A stretch of 64,000 nucleotides of DNA from Geodermatophilus amargosae (GCF_900116515.1 NZ_FPBA01000004.1:186001-250000); one strand, 5' to 3'; counted from the first letter of the stretch, positions 1-10,279 are shown. Numbers and translations are program-made. The notes: generated by a model from the letters alone, not told the origin.

Positions 1-369
1 GACCTCGTCCTTGAGCTGGTCGTAGTTCGCCGCCGCCTGCTGCGGGTCGTACGTGTCGTCGAGCGCCTCGATCTCGACGGTGCGGGTCTGCCCGTCGCCG
101 AACTCGATGCCACCTTCGGCGTTCTTCATGCCGAAGTACGCGGTGACGCCGGCGACCGTGCAGGTGCCCGGGCCCGCCGTGGCACCGCTGAGCGGAGTGG
201 TGATGCCGAGCGTGACCGAGTCGTCGGTGATACCGGGGCTGGGCGCTCCCTCGGCCGCGTCACCGCTGCGGCCGGCGTCCTCCCGGTTGCCGCAACCCGT
301 GACCGTGACCGCGAGCGCCGACGCGACGGCGATGCCGAGCGCCTTCCGCGATCGGGAGTGTCTGTTCAT
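1..369 (-). CDS. ABC transporter substrate-binding lipoprotein, LivK type (3' part missing)
   Basis: This is the first 123 residues of a periplasmic-binding-protein-type-1 solute receptor; the rest lies outside the window. The N-terminus is basic, followed by a hydrophobic stretch and a lipobox (TVTGC, Cys26), so it should be exported and lipid-anchored. After a short linker comes the typical domain start TDDSVTLGITTPLSG and later the LDDTYDPQQAAANYDQL pattern usual in Leu/Ile/Val-type receptors. The ATG overlaps the end of the upstream permease gene by four bases, so it is the last known gene of the liv-type operon. The ligand is unknown; in soil actinobacteria such systems often import aromatic acids or amides as well as amino acids. 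Confidence 0.85.
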   Translation of the reverse strand, partial: MNRHSRSRKALGIAVASALAVTVTGCGNREDAGRSGDAAEGAPSPGITDDSVTLGITTPLSGATAGPGTCTVAGVTAYFGMKNAEGGIEFGDGQTRTVEIEALDDTYDPQQAAANYDQLKDEV

Positions 370-1523
370 GCGTGACCTTGCCTCTCTGTCTCGGATTGCT
401 CCGCCGCGGTGCCCGACCCGGGGGTCGATGACGGAGTGGTCGGTGGTGCGGCGGAGCCGCGTCCGGCGGGAGAGCGCCGCAGCCTGCGCATCAGCGCGCG
501 GGGCAGCGACACGAGGCCACCGGGCAGGACGAACAGCACGGCCAGCAGGAGCGCGCCCTGCAGCAGCGCCGTCAGGCTCGGGTCGATGGCGTTCGTGACG
601 TCGGGGACGATCACGTAGAACGCGCCGCCGAGGAGCGAGCCCACGATGCTGCCCGCGCCGCCGATCACCATCGCGACGAGCAGCTCGATCGAGTGCCCGA
701 AGCTCATGGTCTCCGGCGACGTGTACTGGACGACGACCATGTACAGGAAGCCGCTCACCCCGCCGATCAGCGACGCGATGGTGAAGGCCAGCACCTTGTA
801 GCGGTAGGGCGAGATGCCCATGGACGACGCCACGTTCTCGTTGCCCTTGACGATGGCGAAGGCCCGGCCGTACTTGCCCCGGACGAGGAGGCTCGTCATC
901 AGGAACACGATCCCGCCGATGACCAGCACGAGGTACAGCTGCCACTGGTCGTCGTAGAGCCCGCTCCCCTCCGGCGCCTCGACGAAACGCGCGGACAGGC
1001 CCTGCGAGCCGCCGGTGAAGTCGCTCAACCGCTTCGCCAGCGGCACACCGACGATGGGCAGCGCGATGGTGACCATCGCGATCGCGAGCCCACCCAGGCG
1101 TGCGGCGGCGAGTGCCACGACCAGTCCTGCGACGGCGGGGATGAGGCAGGTGAGCACGAAGACGAGGACGATGTTCCACCCGCTCTGGACGCCGTACGCG
1201 GTGACGTACGCGCCGAGACCCAGGAAGAAGATCTGGCCGAGCGAGACCTGCCCGGTGTAGCCCATCACCACGTTGAGCCCCAGCACGGCGACGGCGAAGA
1301 CGCCGATGCGGGCGAGCGTGTCGTTGGCGCCCTCCGTCATCACGAGCGGCAGGACGGCGAGCCCGGCGACGAGCAGCAGCGGAGCTCCCCAGCGCACCCA
1401 CGGACGCTGCCGGAACGACGAGGCCGACGACGTCGTGGCGGACGACGTCGGCGCGGATGTCGTCGAGGCGGATGTCTTCGAGGCGGATGTCTTCGGGGAG
1501 GAGGTCTTCGGGGAGGAGGCCAT
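366..1523 (-). CDS. livM: ABC transporter permease, LivM type
   Basis: This 385-residue inner-membrane permease belongs to the branched-chain amino acid (HAAT) family. It is strongly hydrophobic from about residue 45 to 345, with the family pattern GYTGQVSLGQIFFLGLGAY near the start and VIGGAGSIVGSLLGGAFYV near the end. The ATG overlaps the TGA of the upstream livH-type gene (ATGA). The first 36 residues are an unusual low-complexity tail of seven five-residue units (SSPKT, SASKT, SASTT and similar), and the C-terminus is a Ser/Thr/Pro-rich hydrophilic tail. Both tails should be cytosolic. A longer reading in the same frame upstream is only a shadow of livH. Confidence 0.93.
   Translation of the reverse strand: MASSPKTSSPKTSASKTSASTTSAPTSSATTSSASSFRQRPWVRWGAPLLLVAGLAVLPLVMTEGANDTLARIGVFAVAVLGLNVVMGYTGQVSLGQIFFLGLGAYVTAYGVQSGWNIVLVFVLTCLIPAVAGLVVALAAARLGGLAIAMVTIALPIVGVPLAKRLSDFTGGSQGLSARFVEAPEGSGLYDDQWQLYLVLVIGGIVFLMTSLLVRGKYGRAFAIVKGNENVASSMGISPYRYKVLAFTIASLIGGVSGFLYMVVVQYTSPETMSFGHSIELLVAMVIGGAGSIVGSLLGGAFYVIVPDVTNAIDPSLTALLQGALLLAVLFVLPGGLVSLPRALMRRLRRSPAGRGSAAPPTTPSSTPGSGTAAEQSETERQGHA
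1416..1517 (-). repeat. 15-bp coding tandem repeat in the livM N-terminus
   Basis: Codons 3-36 of the LivM-type permease are built from about seven 15-bp units encoding S-(S/A)-x-(K/T)-(T/S). The first two units (SSPKT SSPKT) are nearly identical in DNA, and later units drift. Such repeats can expand or contract without breaking the frame. Confidence 0.8.
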
Positions 1524-2404
1524 CACACGCGCACCACGGTCTTCCGGCCGAACAGGCCCTGGGGTCGGACGATGAGTACGACGAAGATGAGGATGAACGG
1601 CACGGCCACCTTCAGGTCGAAGCCGATGAACGGGACGTAGACCGCGGCCAGGTTCTCCAGGATGCCGATGATCCAGGCGGCGATGACCACCCCGATCGGG
1701 CTCGTGAGACCGCCGAGGATGACGGCGGCCAGCGCGTACACGAGGGCGTTGTCGAGCATTCCCGGGGTCAGCGTGAGCTGCGGCGCGACGAGCACGGCGG
1801 CGACGGCGCCCAGCGCTGCGGCCAGGCCCCAGCCGACCATGAGGAGGCGTCCGACGGGGAGCCCGCAGAACGCCGCGGACTGCGGGTTGATCGCGACGGC
1901 CCGCAGCGCCAGGCCGAGCTTGGTGCCGACGAAGAGCCCTTGCAGCAGGAGCATCGCCACGACGATCACGGCGGTGGTCCCGAGCGAGCGGACGCTGACG
2001 GAGACGCCCAGGAACGACACCGTGTCGAGGGGGAACAGCGAGGGGAACTGCTGGTTGTTGTACGTCCAGAGCCAGCCGGCGAAGCCGGTGATCAGCGTCA
2101 GCAGGCCGATCGTGACGACGACGGCGGTGTCGGGGTCGCCGCGCTCGAAGCGCCGCATCAACCACCGTTCCACCAGAGCGCCGAACACGACGGACAAGAC
2201 GATCGCCACCAGGATGGCGGCGACGAGCGGCAGGCCCCGGTTCGTCAGCCACCACACGGCGTACGCGGACAGCACGGCCATGCCGCCCTGCGCGAAGTTG
2301 ATCAGGCCGGTCGCCTGGTGGACCAGCACGATGGCGAGGGCGAGCGCGGCGTAGACCGAGCCCGTCGACAGGCCGTCGACGACGAGTTGGACGAACTTCC
2401 CCAT
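1523..2404 (-). CDS. livH: ABC transporter permease, LivH type
   Basis: This 293-residue integral membrane protein is the second permease of the HAAT importer. It shows the family N-terminus LVVDGLSTGSVYAALALAIV and the conserved GLINFAQGGMAVLSAY segment, then repeated hydrophobic helices to the C-terminus (IVRPQGLFGRK, typical LivH ending). Length matches the family (about 290). It begins one base after the livF stop and ends overlapping livM, so the genes are co-transcribed and probably translationally coupled. Confidence 0.94.
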   Translation of the reverse strand: MGKFVQLVVDGLSTGSVYAALALAIVLVHQATGLINFAQGGMAVLSAYAVWWLTNRGLPLVAAILVAIVLSVVFGALVERWLMRRFERGDPDTAVVVTIGLLTLITGFAGWLWTYNNQQFPSLFPLDTVSFLGVSVSVRSLGTTAVIVVAMLLLQGLFVGTKLGLALRAVAINPQSAAFCGLPVGRLLMVGWGLAAALGAVAAVLVAPQLTLTPGMLDNALVYALAAVILGGLTSPIGVVIAAWIIGILENLAAVYVPFIGFDLKVAVPFILIFVVLIVRPQGLFGRKTVVRV

Positions 2405-2405
2405 C

Positions 2406-3116
2406 TCAACCTCCCAGGTAAGCGCGACGGATCTCGTCCATGCCCTTGAGCTCGGCGGACGTGCCGGTCAGCACATTGCGGCCGGTCTCCAGGACCGTGG
2501 CGCTGTCGACGAGGGTGAAGGCGAGGTTGGCGTTCTGCTCGACCACGACCATGGCGATGCCGGACTCGACACGCAGGCGCCGGATCGCGTCGTAGACGTT
2601 CTTCGCGGTGCTCGGGGCGAGGCCGAGCGAGGCCTCGTCGAGGAGCATCAGCCGCGGCTTGGACATGATCGCCCGGCCCACGGCGAGCATCTGCTGCTCA
2701 CCACCGGACAGGGCCGACGCGTTCGAGGTGATGCGTTCCTCCAGGTTCGGGAACAGGTCGAGGCAGTAGTCGATGTCCTTGTCGACGCCCTTGCGGTCCT
2801 TGCGCAGGTAGGCGCCGACCCGCAGGTTGTCGCGGACGGTCAGGTCGCCGAGCGTGCCGCGCCCCTCCGGCACGTGGGCGATGCCCAGGGCGGCGACCTG
2901 GTCGGGCCGCATGCCGCGGATGTCCTTGCCGTCGAAGGTGATGCGGCCGCCCGCGCGGACGGTGCCGCTGATCGCGCGGAGCGTCGTGGTCTTGCCCGCG
3001 CCGTTCGCGCCGAGGATGCCGACCGCCCCCTCCTCGGGAACGCTGAGCGACACGCCGTCGAGCACCTGCACGGGGCCGTAGGACGCGGTGACGCCCTCGA
3101 GCTCAAGCAGCGTCAT
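2406..3116 (-). CDS. livF: ABC transporter ATP-binding protein, LivF type
   Basis: This 236-residue cytosolic ATPase subunit has a Walker A motif GANGAGKT near residue 40, the ABC signature LSGGEQQ near residue 137, a Walker B LMLLDEA near residue 157, and the LivF-type ending DEIRRAYLGG. Length is normal for LivF (about 235). Its start overlaps the end of livG by 14 bases, so the two ATPases are coupled. It supplies energy with LivG for the LivH/LivM permease pair. Confidence 0.95.
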   Translation of the reverse strand: MTLLELEGVTASYGPVQVLDGVSLSVPEEGAVGILGANGAGKTTTLRAISGTVRAGGRITFDGKDIRGMRPDQVAALGIAHVPEGRGTLGDLTVRDNLRVGAYLRKDRKGVDKDIDYCLDLFPNLEERITSNASALSGGEQQMLAVGRAIMSKPRLMLLDEASLGLAPSTAKNVYDAIRRLRVESGIAMVVVEQNANLAFTLVDSATVLETGRNVLTGTSAELKGMDEIRRAYLGG

Positions 3117-3885
3117 CCGCGGCGTCCTTCCCGATGTAGGCCTCGATGACGCGGGCGTCGGACTGCGCCTCGGCGGCCGTCCCCTCCATCAGCTTGGCCC
3201 CGTGGTCGAGCACGACGACGCGGTCGGTGAGGGCGGCGATGAGGCCCATGTGGTGCTCGACGATGACGACGGTGATGTCGTCGTCGGTGCGCAGACGCCG
3301 GACCGTCGCGATCAGGGTCTCCACCTCGCTGTGCGGCAGACCGGCGGCCGGCTCGTCGAGGAGCAGCAGCTTCGGCTTCATGAGCAGCGCACGGCAGAGC
3401 TCGATGCCCTTGTGGAGGCCGTGCGACAGCTCGTCGGCCTGCAGGTGCGCGGCCCAGCCCAGGCCGTTGCGCTCCAGCAGGTCGAGCGCCTCGGCGCGCA
3501 ACTCCTTCTCCGCGCGCCGGGTGCGCGGCGTCCGCACCGCCCACTCCAGCGCTCCGCCGGGGAGCCGCGCGTGCGCACCGAGCAGCACGTTCTCGAGCAC
3601 CGTCTCGTGCAGCTGCAGCGCGGGGTGCTGGAACGTCCGGGCCAGGCCGTGACGCGCGAGCGTCGCCGGGCGCGCGCCCTGGACCTCGGTGCCGTCGATC
3701 AGCACGGTGCCCGCGGTCGGCCGGTAGTGCCCGCTGATGCAGTTGAACAGCGACGTCTTGCCCGCGCCGTTGGGCCCCACGAGGCCGAAGATCTGGTTCG
3801 GCTCGACGGCGAAGGACACGTCCTGCAGCACCTTGATCCCGCCGAACTGCAGACTCACGTCCTGCAGCGTCAGCTCACCTGCCAT
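3103..3885 (-). CDS. livG: ABC transporter ATP-binding protein, LivG type
   Basis: This 260-residue ATPase is the first gene of the liv-type operon. Walker A (GPNGAGKT) lies near residue 38 and Walker B (LLLLDEP) near residue 172. The signature region reads LSHGLHKGIEL, in line with the LivG family where the second Gly of LSGG is replaced. The ATG follows a purine-rich GCGGGAGATGCGGCA leader. A candidate promoter lies 60-90 bases upstream. Confidence 0.94.
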   Translation of the reverse strand: MAGELTLQDVSLQFGGIKVLQDVSFAVEPNQIFGLVGPNGAGKTSLFNCISGHYRPTAGTVLIDGTEVQGARPATLARHGLARTFQHPALQLHETVLENVLLGAHARLPGGALEWAVRTPRTRRAEKELRAEALDLLERNGLGWAAHLQADELSHGLHKGIELCRALLMKPKLLLLDEPAAGLPHSEVETLIATVRRLRTDDDITVVIVEHHMGLIAALTDRVVVLDHGAKLMEGTAAEAQSDARVIEAYIGKDAADDAA

Positions 3886-3944
3886 TGCCGCATCTCCCGC
3901 CGTTGGGACGTGCTCCGGTGCGCGGGCCCCCGACCCGTCGCCGC

Positions 3945-3974
3945 AACGTACGGAGGCCTCCCGGGGATTGTCAA
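3945..3974 (-). promoter_or_regulatory. Candidate sigma-70 promoter of the liv-type operon
   Basis: Read on the minus strand there is a perfect -35 box TTGACA (3974-3969), an 18-base spacer and a -10-like TACGTT (3950-3945), about 60 bases upstream of the LivG ATG. It lies in the only sizeable gap upstream of the operon. The TCAA/TTGA arms at 3972-3983 could be part of an operator. This is a visual match only. Confidence 0.5.
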
Positions 3975-4014
3975 CGATTTGATGTGAGAGTCGTCTCGGC
4001 CGCCGCGGACCTCG

Positions 4015-5235
4015 TCAGGGGCTCCGCGCGCCTCGAGGGAGCAGCACGGCACCCGCCGCGACCAGGCAGCTGAGGCACACGAGCACGGCCGACTGGGCCG
4101 TCCCGGAGCCGGCGGCCGTGCCCACCGCCACCACGAGCGGCGGTCCGAGCAGCTGCCCCACGCCCGACCCCTGCGTCACCAGGCCGATGGCCGCGCCGGC
4201 CGACCCGGTGCCCGCCGACACCGCGGCGAGGCCGGCGAACAGGGCGGCCGGGGCCAGTCCGGCGACGAACGAGAAGGCGACCGCCGACGCGACCCGCAGC
4301 TCCACCGGGAGCGCCGGGTCGAGCACTCCCCAGACGGTCACGGCCATGCCCGCGCACGCCGCGGGGACCACCCACCGCAGGGGCACTCCCCGGTGCACCA
4401 GGTAGGCCCCGAGGAGGTTGGCGGGTGCGTTCACGAGGAAGACCACGGCGCCGACCAGTCCCGCGTCCGCGACGGACAGCCCCTCGTCGGCGACGAGGGC
4501 GGCCGGCAGCAGGCCGACCACGGCCAGGTACTGGGCGGAGTACAGACCGAAGACGACGCTGATGACCACCACGGACCGCGAGCGGAACGCTCCCAGCAGA
4601 CCCGCGAGGGACGGCTTCCGGCGCACCGCGGCCGACGGCACCCAGCGCAGGACCACCAGGAGCGCGCCGGCAGCGACGCAGGCGTCGGCGACCGACGCCC
4701 CCCGCCAGCCCACGAGCCCGATCGCGGGAGGGACGAGCAGCGCCGCCAGCCCGGAGCCCACGGGCATGTACGCGCCCCAGGTCCCGGCGACGAGCCGCCG
4801 GTGCTCCGGCCCGGACACCTCCGAGAGCAGCGGCGGCGCCGCGAGGATCACCATCACGAGCCCGATGCCCTCCCCGACGCGGGCCACCAGCAGCCCCGTC
4901 AGGGAGTCGACCGCCGCGCCCCCGAGGTCGGCGACGACGATCGCCGTCAGGCCGAGCCGGACCTGGCGGCCGAACCCCAGCGTCTGCCCCAGCCACCCGA
5001 GGAGGGCACCACCGACGGCGCTCAGGGCGCTCACCGTCGACAGGTACCAGGCGGCGGTGGCCGAGCCGAGCCCGAAGTCGTCGGTCAGGACCGGCAGTGC
5101 GGCCGCGGCCCCGCCGATCTGCGCCGCGGCGACCACCCCGGCGCCCAGGAGGGCCGCCACGGCGCGCCACGACGTCCGGTCCGGCCCGGCCGCGACCGCG
5201 GGCGCGGGCCCCGGGGCGGACGGCCGACGCCTCAT
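4015..5235 (-). CDS. MFS transporter
   Basis: This 406-residue protein has about 12 hydrophobic segments and the layout of a major facilitator superfamily carrier. The loop after helix 2 (GWLGQTLGFGRQVRLGL) resembles the MFS motif A region, and the C-terminal half repeats the pattern. It is divergent from the first LigM-type gene with a shared 376-base upstream region containing a palindrome, so it may import the aromatic substrate of that enzyme or export a product. The substrate cannot be read from the sequence. It lies on the same strand as the liv operon but is separated from it by about 130 bases. Confidence 0.85.
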   Translation of the reverse strand: MRRRPSAPGPAPAVAAGPDRTSWRAVAALLGAGVVAAAQIGGAAAALPVLTDDFGLGSATAAWYLSTVSALSAVGGALLGWLGQTLGFGRQVRLGLTAIVVADLGGAAVDSLTGLLVARVGEGIGLVMVILAAPPLLSEVSGPEHRRLVAGTWGAYMPVGSGLAALLVPPAIGLVGWRGASVADACVAAGALLVVLRWVPSAAVRRKPSLAGLLGAFRSRSVVVISVVFGLYSAQYLAVVGLLPAALVADEGLSVADAGLVGAVVFLVNAPANLLGAYLVHRGVPLRWVVPAACAGMAVTVWGVLDPALPVELRVASAVAFSFVAGLAPAALFAGLAAVSAGTGSAGAAIGLVTQGSGVGQLLGPPLVVAVGTAAGSGTAQSAVLVCLSCLVAAGAVLLPRGARSP

Positions 5236-7012
<1,777 letters not shown>

Positions 7013-7020
7013 CGGCACAC

Positions 7021-7064
7021 CGGCTGTGGCCGGGCGACGATCCCTCGTCGCCCGGCCACAGCCG
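7021..7064 (+). terminator. Strong hairpin terminator after the first ligM-like gene
   Basis: A perfect 20-bp stem (7021-7040 with 7045-7064) closed by a TCCC loop starts nine bases after the stop codon. There is no U-tract, which is common in high-GC actinobacteria. It should separate the two ligM-like genes into different transcripts. Confidence 0.88.
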
Positions 7065-7085
7065 TGTCCGGACCCGGTGGCCGCG

Positions 7086-7103
7086 GTACGTCACATGTCG
7101 CGG
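7086..7103. promoter_or_regulatory. Candidate operator upstream of the second ligM-like gene
   Basis: GTACGTCACATGTCGCGG matches the site at 5324-5341 in 15 of 18 bases, including TACGTCA and CGCGG flanks. A -10-like TACGGT lies at 7170-7175. It lies between the terminator and the gene, where an operator would be expected. Confidence 0.55.
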
Positions 7104-7241
7104 CGCGCCTGCGTCCGGGGGGTCACCCGCTGTGGTCATCCGCGTGATCCGCTGCACATCCGGGCTCCATACGGTGGAGGAACACCGCCGGAGGACGGCT
7201 CGAGCCGGTACTGCGGCACCCCCGGGCAGGCACTGCTCCTG

Positions 7242-7280
7242 TCCCTCCCGCGACTCCCTCCCGCGACTCCCTCCCGCGAC
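7242..7280 (+). repeat. Three exact 13-bp tandem repeats in the ligM2 leader
   Basis: TCCCTCCCGCGAC occurs three times head to tail, ending 18 bases before the ATG at 7299. It lies in the 5' leader and could alter leader length or structure. It may simply be slippage. Confidence 0.9.
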
Positions 7281-7298
7281 GAAAGGGCCACCACCGTC

Positions 7299-8660
7299 AT
7301 GTCCTCCGAGAGTCTGGCCGCGGCCCTCGCCCGGGTCGGCAGCCCCGTCGAGCTGCTGCGGAACCTCGCCTTCCCCCCGAGCACCTTCCCCGTCAGGCCC
7401 GAGTTCACCAACTGGCGTTCCGAGCAGCGGGCCTGGGTGGAGAGCTGTGCCCTGCTCGACCAGTCGCACCACATGACCGACCTCTTCATCGAGGGACCGG
7501 ACGCCCTGCGGCTGCTCAGCGACCTGGCCGTCAACACCTTCGCGGGCTTCGGGGTGGGCAAGGCCAAGCAGTACGTCGCCGTCAACCCCGACGGCCACCT
7601 GATCGGCGACGCCATCCTCTTCCACCTCGAGGAGGAGCTGTTCGACCTCGTCGGGCACCCGATGGTCATCGACTGGGTCACGTTCCACCTCGAGCGCGGG
7701 GACTACGAGGCCACCGTCGAACGGGACGACAACTCCGCTGTGCGCACCTCCGGTCCGCCGAAGCTCTACCGCTACGAGCTGCAGGGGCCGACCGCCGCCG
7801 CCTTGATCGAGGAGGTGACCGGTGCCCCGCTCCCCCAGGTCAGGTTCTTCAACACGACCGAGTTCACCATCGCCGGCCGGCGCGTCCGCGGCCTGCGGCA
7901 CGGCATGGCGGGCCAGCCCGGCTTCGAGCTGTTCGGCCCGTGGGACGACGGCGACGCGGTCCTCGAGGCCCTGCTCACGGCCGGGGAGCACCACGGGCTC
8001 GTGCGGGTCGGGGCGAAGGCGTACTCGACGGCCAACCTCGAGTCCGGATGGGTGCCGGCGCCCATGACGGCCCTGTTCTCCAACCACCCCCTCATGCAGG
8101 AGTACCGGGAGTGGCTCCCGGTCACGAAGGTGGGTTCCATCGGAGGCAGCCACGACCCGGCCGACATCCGCGACCACCACCTCACGCCGTTCGACGTCGG
8201 CTACGGCAAGACCGTCAGGTTCGACCACGACTTCGTCGGCCGCGAGGCGCTCGAGAAGCTGGCCGAGGCGCCGCCCCGGACCAAGGTGACCCTCGTCTGG
8301 AACGCCGACGACGTCACCGCGGCCGTCGGCTCGGTGTACCGGCCCGGCCCGGGTGCGAAGTACATCGAGATGCCGAAGGCACGCTACGCCACCCACCACG
8401 AGGACAAGGTGCTCAAGGACGGTCGGCAGATCGGCATCTCGCTGGACTGCGGCTACCTGGCCAACGAGCGGGTCATGGTCTCGCTGGCCACGCTCGAGAA
8501 CGAGTTCGCCGAGCCCGGCACCGAGGTGACCGTGGTGTGGGGCGAGCAGCCGGTCTCGGGCAAGCCGGCGGTCGAGGACCACGTGCAGGTCGAGATCCGG
8601 GCCACCGTCGCCCCCGTCCCGTTCGTCGACTTCGCCCGGGAGGCCTACCGGACCCGCTGA
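7299..8660 (+). CDS. THF-dependent aryl O-demethylase paralogue, LigM/DesA type
   Basis: This 453-residue paralogue of the preceding enzyme has the same fold and landmarks: PEFTNWRSEQRAWVE, LLDQSHHMTDLF, LRHGMAGQPGFELFG and KAYSTANLESGW with Tyr242 at the catalytic tyrosine position. It differs around the likely aromatic pocket: Tyr30 of the first copy is Phe30 here, and the [12 protein letters not shown] segment is replaced by PAPMTALFSNHP. It probably demethylates a different methoxy-aromatic (for example a syringate- or methylgallate-like acid), with THF as acceptor. It has its own leader with a candidate operator and ends at a convergent terminator facing the ligAB-type operon. Confidence 0.85.
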   Translation: MSSESLAAALARVGSPVELLRNLAFPPSTFPVRPEFTNWRSEQRAWVESCALLDQSHHMTDLFIEGPDALRLLSDLAVNTFAGFGVGKAKQYVAVNPDGHLIGDAILFHLEEELFDLVGHPMVIDWVTFHLERGDYEATVERDDNSAVRTSGPPKLYRYELQGPTAAALIEEVTGAPLPQVRFFNTTEFTIAGRRVRGLRHGMAGQPGFELFGPWDDGDAVLEALLTAGEHHGLVRVGAKAYSTANLESGWVPAPMTALFSNHPLMQEYREWLPVTKVGSIGGSHDPADIRDHHLTPFDVGYGKTVRFDHDFVGREALEKLAEAPPRTKVTLVWNADDVTAAVGSVYRPGPGAKYIEMPKARYATHHEDKVLKDGRQIGISLDCGYLANERVMVSLATLENEFAEPGTEVTVVWGEQPVSGKPAVEDHVQVEIRATVAPVPFVDFAREAYRTR

Positions 8661-8683
8661 CGCCGCCCGTCGCCGCGCACGTC

Positions 8684-8717
8684 GAGGCCCCCGGGACGAG
8701 TTCGTCCCGGGGGCCTC
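8684..8717. terminator. Bidirectional terminator between convergent ligM2 and ligB-like genes
   Basis: A 14-bp perfect stem (GAGGCCCCCGGGAC at 8684-8697 with its complement at 8704-8717) sits between two converging genes, 24 bases after one stop and 20 before the other. Confidence 0.85.
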
Positions 8718-8736
8718 ACCGCGGTGGCGCAGGTCC

Positions 8737-9591
8737 TCAGGCGGACGGCGCCCGGTTGTCGAACAGGGCGATGCCGGCCGCGGTGTTGGACGCCGGCACG
8801 AAGTAGTCCGAGTGCACCTTCGTGACCCGGTCGTCCATCGCCCCGCGCATGACCAGCCACATGATGAGCTCGATGCCCTCCGAGCCGGCCTGACGGATCA
8901 GCTCCTCCCGGGACATCGCCGCCAGTCTGGCCGGGTCGGTCTCGATCGCCTCCATCCACATGGAGTCGAAGTCGGGGTTGATGAACCCCGCGCGGCTGCC
9001 GGCCAGCTGGTGGGACATGCCACCGGTGCCCAGCACGCCGACCGTGATGTCCTTCGGATAGCTCCGGATCGCCCGGCCGAGGGCCCGGCCCAGCTCGTAG
9101 CACCGCGCCGCCGTGGGCTGCGGGTACTGGATGACGTTGACCAGCAGCGGGATCACCGGGCAGGGCCAGGCGTCCCCCGGGTCGGCGGTCCAGACCGACA
9201 GCGGCACGGTGAACCCGTGGTCGACGGCGAGCTCCTGGAAGACGGTCAGGTCGAAGTGGTCGTCGACCAGGCTCTGCACCAGGTGGAAGGAGAGCTCGGG
9301 GTCGCCGATCACGTCCGGCACCGGCCGGCGGCCGAATCCCTCGTCGGCGACCTCGTACCGCTCGGCGGTGCCCAGCCCGAAGGTCGGGACGAAGTCCAGG
9401 TCGATGCCGTTGGCGTGGTCGTTGTAGACCACGATCGCGACGTCGGGCGTGTGCTCGGCCAGCCACGCCCGTGCAGGGGCGTACCCGTCGAAGAGCGCCT
9501 TCCAGTTCGGGTCCTCGGCCTTGCCGCGGTCCATCGCCGCGCCGATCGACGGCACGTGCGAGGTCGCCAGGCCCCAGATCACCTCAGCCAT
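8737..9591 (-). CDS. ligB: Extradiol dioxygenase catalytic subunit, LigB type
   Basis: This 284-residue class III extradiol ring-cleavage enzyme is the partner of the small LigA-type subunit encoded just upstream. It resembles protocatechuate 4,5-dioxygenase beta (about 300 residues) and related gallate/methylgallate dioxygenases. The non-haem iron ligands fall at His12 (ATSHVPS), His59 (YNDHANGID) and Glu241 (EGIELIMW), and the catalytic base at His194 (GGMSHQL), close to LigB numbering. It would open the ring of the dihydroxylated product of the O-demethylases. Downstream 4,5-cleavage genes (LigC, LigI, LigJ, LigK types) are not in this window, so the exact substrate is open. Confidence 0.9.
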   Translation of the reverse strand: MAEVIWGLATSHVPSIGAAMDRGKAEDPNWKALFDGYAPARAWLAEHTPDVAIVVYNDHANGIDLDFVPTFGLGTAERYEVADEGFGRRPVPDVIGDPELSFHLVQSLVDDHFDLTVFQELAVDHGFTVPLSVWTADPGDAWPCPVIPLLVNVIQYPQPTAARCYELGRALGRAIRSYPKDITVGVLGTGGMSHQLAGSRAGFINPDFDSMWMEAIETDPARLAAMSREELIRQAGSEGIELIMWLVMRGAMDDRVTKVHSDYFVPASNTAAGIALFDNRAPSA

Positions 9592-9952
9592 CGCGGCGGC
9601 CCCCCGCGCGCATCGCGGCCAGGAAGTCGTCCTCGCCCATGCCGGTGAACACTCCCCCGAGGTACTGCATCGACCGTCCGTCCATCATCGCCAGCTTGTA
9701 GACGTAGAAGATGCTCCCGCCCAGGTCGATCATCGCCTGCCAGTCGCGGTCCAGCACCGCCTTCTCCTGCTCCGCGGTGAGCCCGAACCCCCGGCAGTAG
9801 GCGGCCTCGTCGGCCGCGAAGCGCTCGCGGTTGCCCGCATCGCGCAGGCTCATGAAGAGCTTGTTCATGCGCAGTCCCCGGCGGCTGGTGTCCCCGTCGA
9901 AGATCGGTGTCCCCGGCAGGTCCAGGCGGCCGGCGCCGCTGTCGGTGGTCAT
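9584..9952 (-). CDS. ligA: Extradiol dioxygenase small subunit, LigA type
   Basis: This 122-residue alpha subunit caps the LigB active site. It shows GTPIFDGDTSRRGLRMNKLFMSL at the start (MNKLFM is typical) and the helical segment WQAMIDLGGSIFYVYKLAMMDG. Length is slightly below LigA (139). The ATG at 9952 follows a GAGGAG ribosome binding site, and the gene overlaps ligB by eight bases, so both subunits are translated together. Confidence 0.9.
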   Translation of the reverse strand: MTTDSGAGRLDLPGTPIFDGDTSRRGLRMNKLFMSLRDAGNRERFAADEAAYCRGFGLTAEQEKAVLDRDWQAMIDLGGSIFYVYKLAMMDGRSMQYLGGVFTGMGEDDFLAAMRAGGRRDG

Positions 9953-9999
9953 GACTGGTTCTCCTCGCTCCCGTGGGGGTGCGCCGCCGGACGGGGAGG

Positions 10000-10278
10000 T
10001 CACGTCCGCTCCTGCGGGTGGGTGGCGAGCGCCTCCACGGAGACGTCGAGCCACGGGGCCATCGGCAGCGACATGAGCGCGTCGTGCAGCGCGGCCGGGT
10101 CCTCGGCCTCGTAGAGACCGATCGTCGCGTTGCGGCCGGGGACCCGCCACAGCCGCTTCAGCACCCCGGCGGCGCGCAGCTCCACAGCCCGCGCACGCTC
10201 CCCTGCCCGCAGCTCCTCCCGCCGCTCGGCGGGCGTGTCGGCCGGCAGCCGGTTCTCGGACCGGACCAGGAACTCCAC
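10000..10278 (-). CDS. Muconolactone delta-isomerase-like protein
   Basis: This 92-residue protein resembles muconolactone isomerase (CatC, about 92-96 residues): it starts MEFLVRSENRLP and carries the ARAVELRAAGVLKRLWRVPG and GLYEAEDPAALHDALMSLPMAPW segments of that family. CatC normally isomerises a lactone in the ortho-cleavage (catechol) pathway. Here it sits between an alpha/beta hydrolase (one base away) and ligAB-type meta-cleavage genes, with no catA or catB. It may act on a lactone formed in this pathway, or be a stress-type member of the wider ferredoxin-like-fold family. Confidence 0.8.
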   Translation of the reverse strand: MEFLVRSENRLPADTPAERREELRAGERARAVELRAAGVLKRLWRVPGRNATIGLYEAEDPAALHDALMSLPMAPWLDVSVEALATHPQERT

Positions 10279-10279
10279 G

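Noticed and set aside
366..2255. 629-codon frame containing livM
   Set aside because: The first 244 codons are an out-of-frame shadow of livH; livM starts at the ATG overlapping the livH stop.
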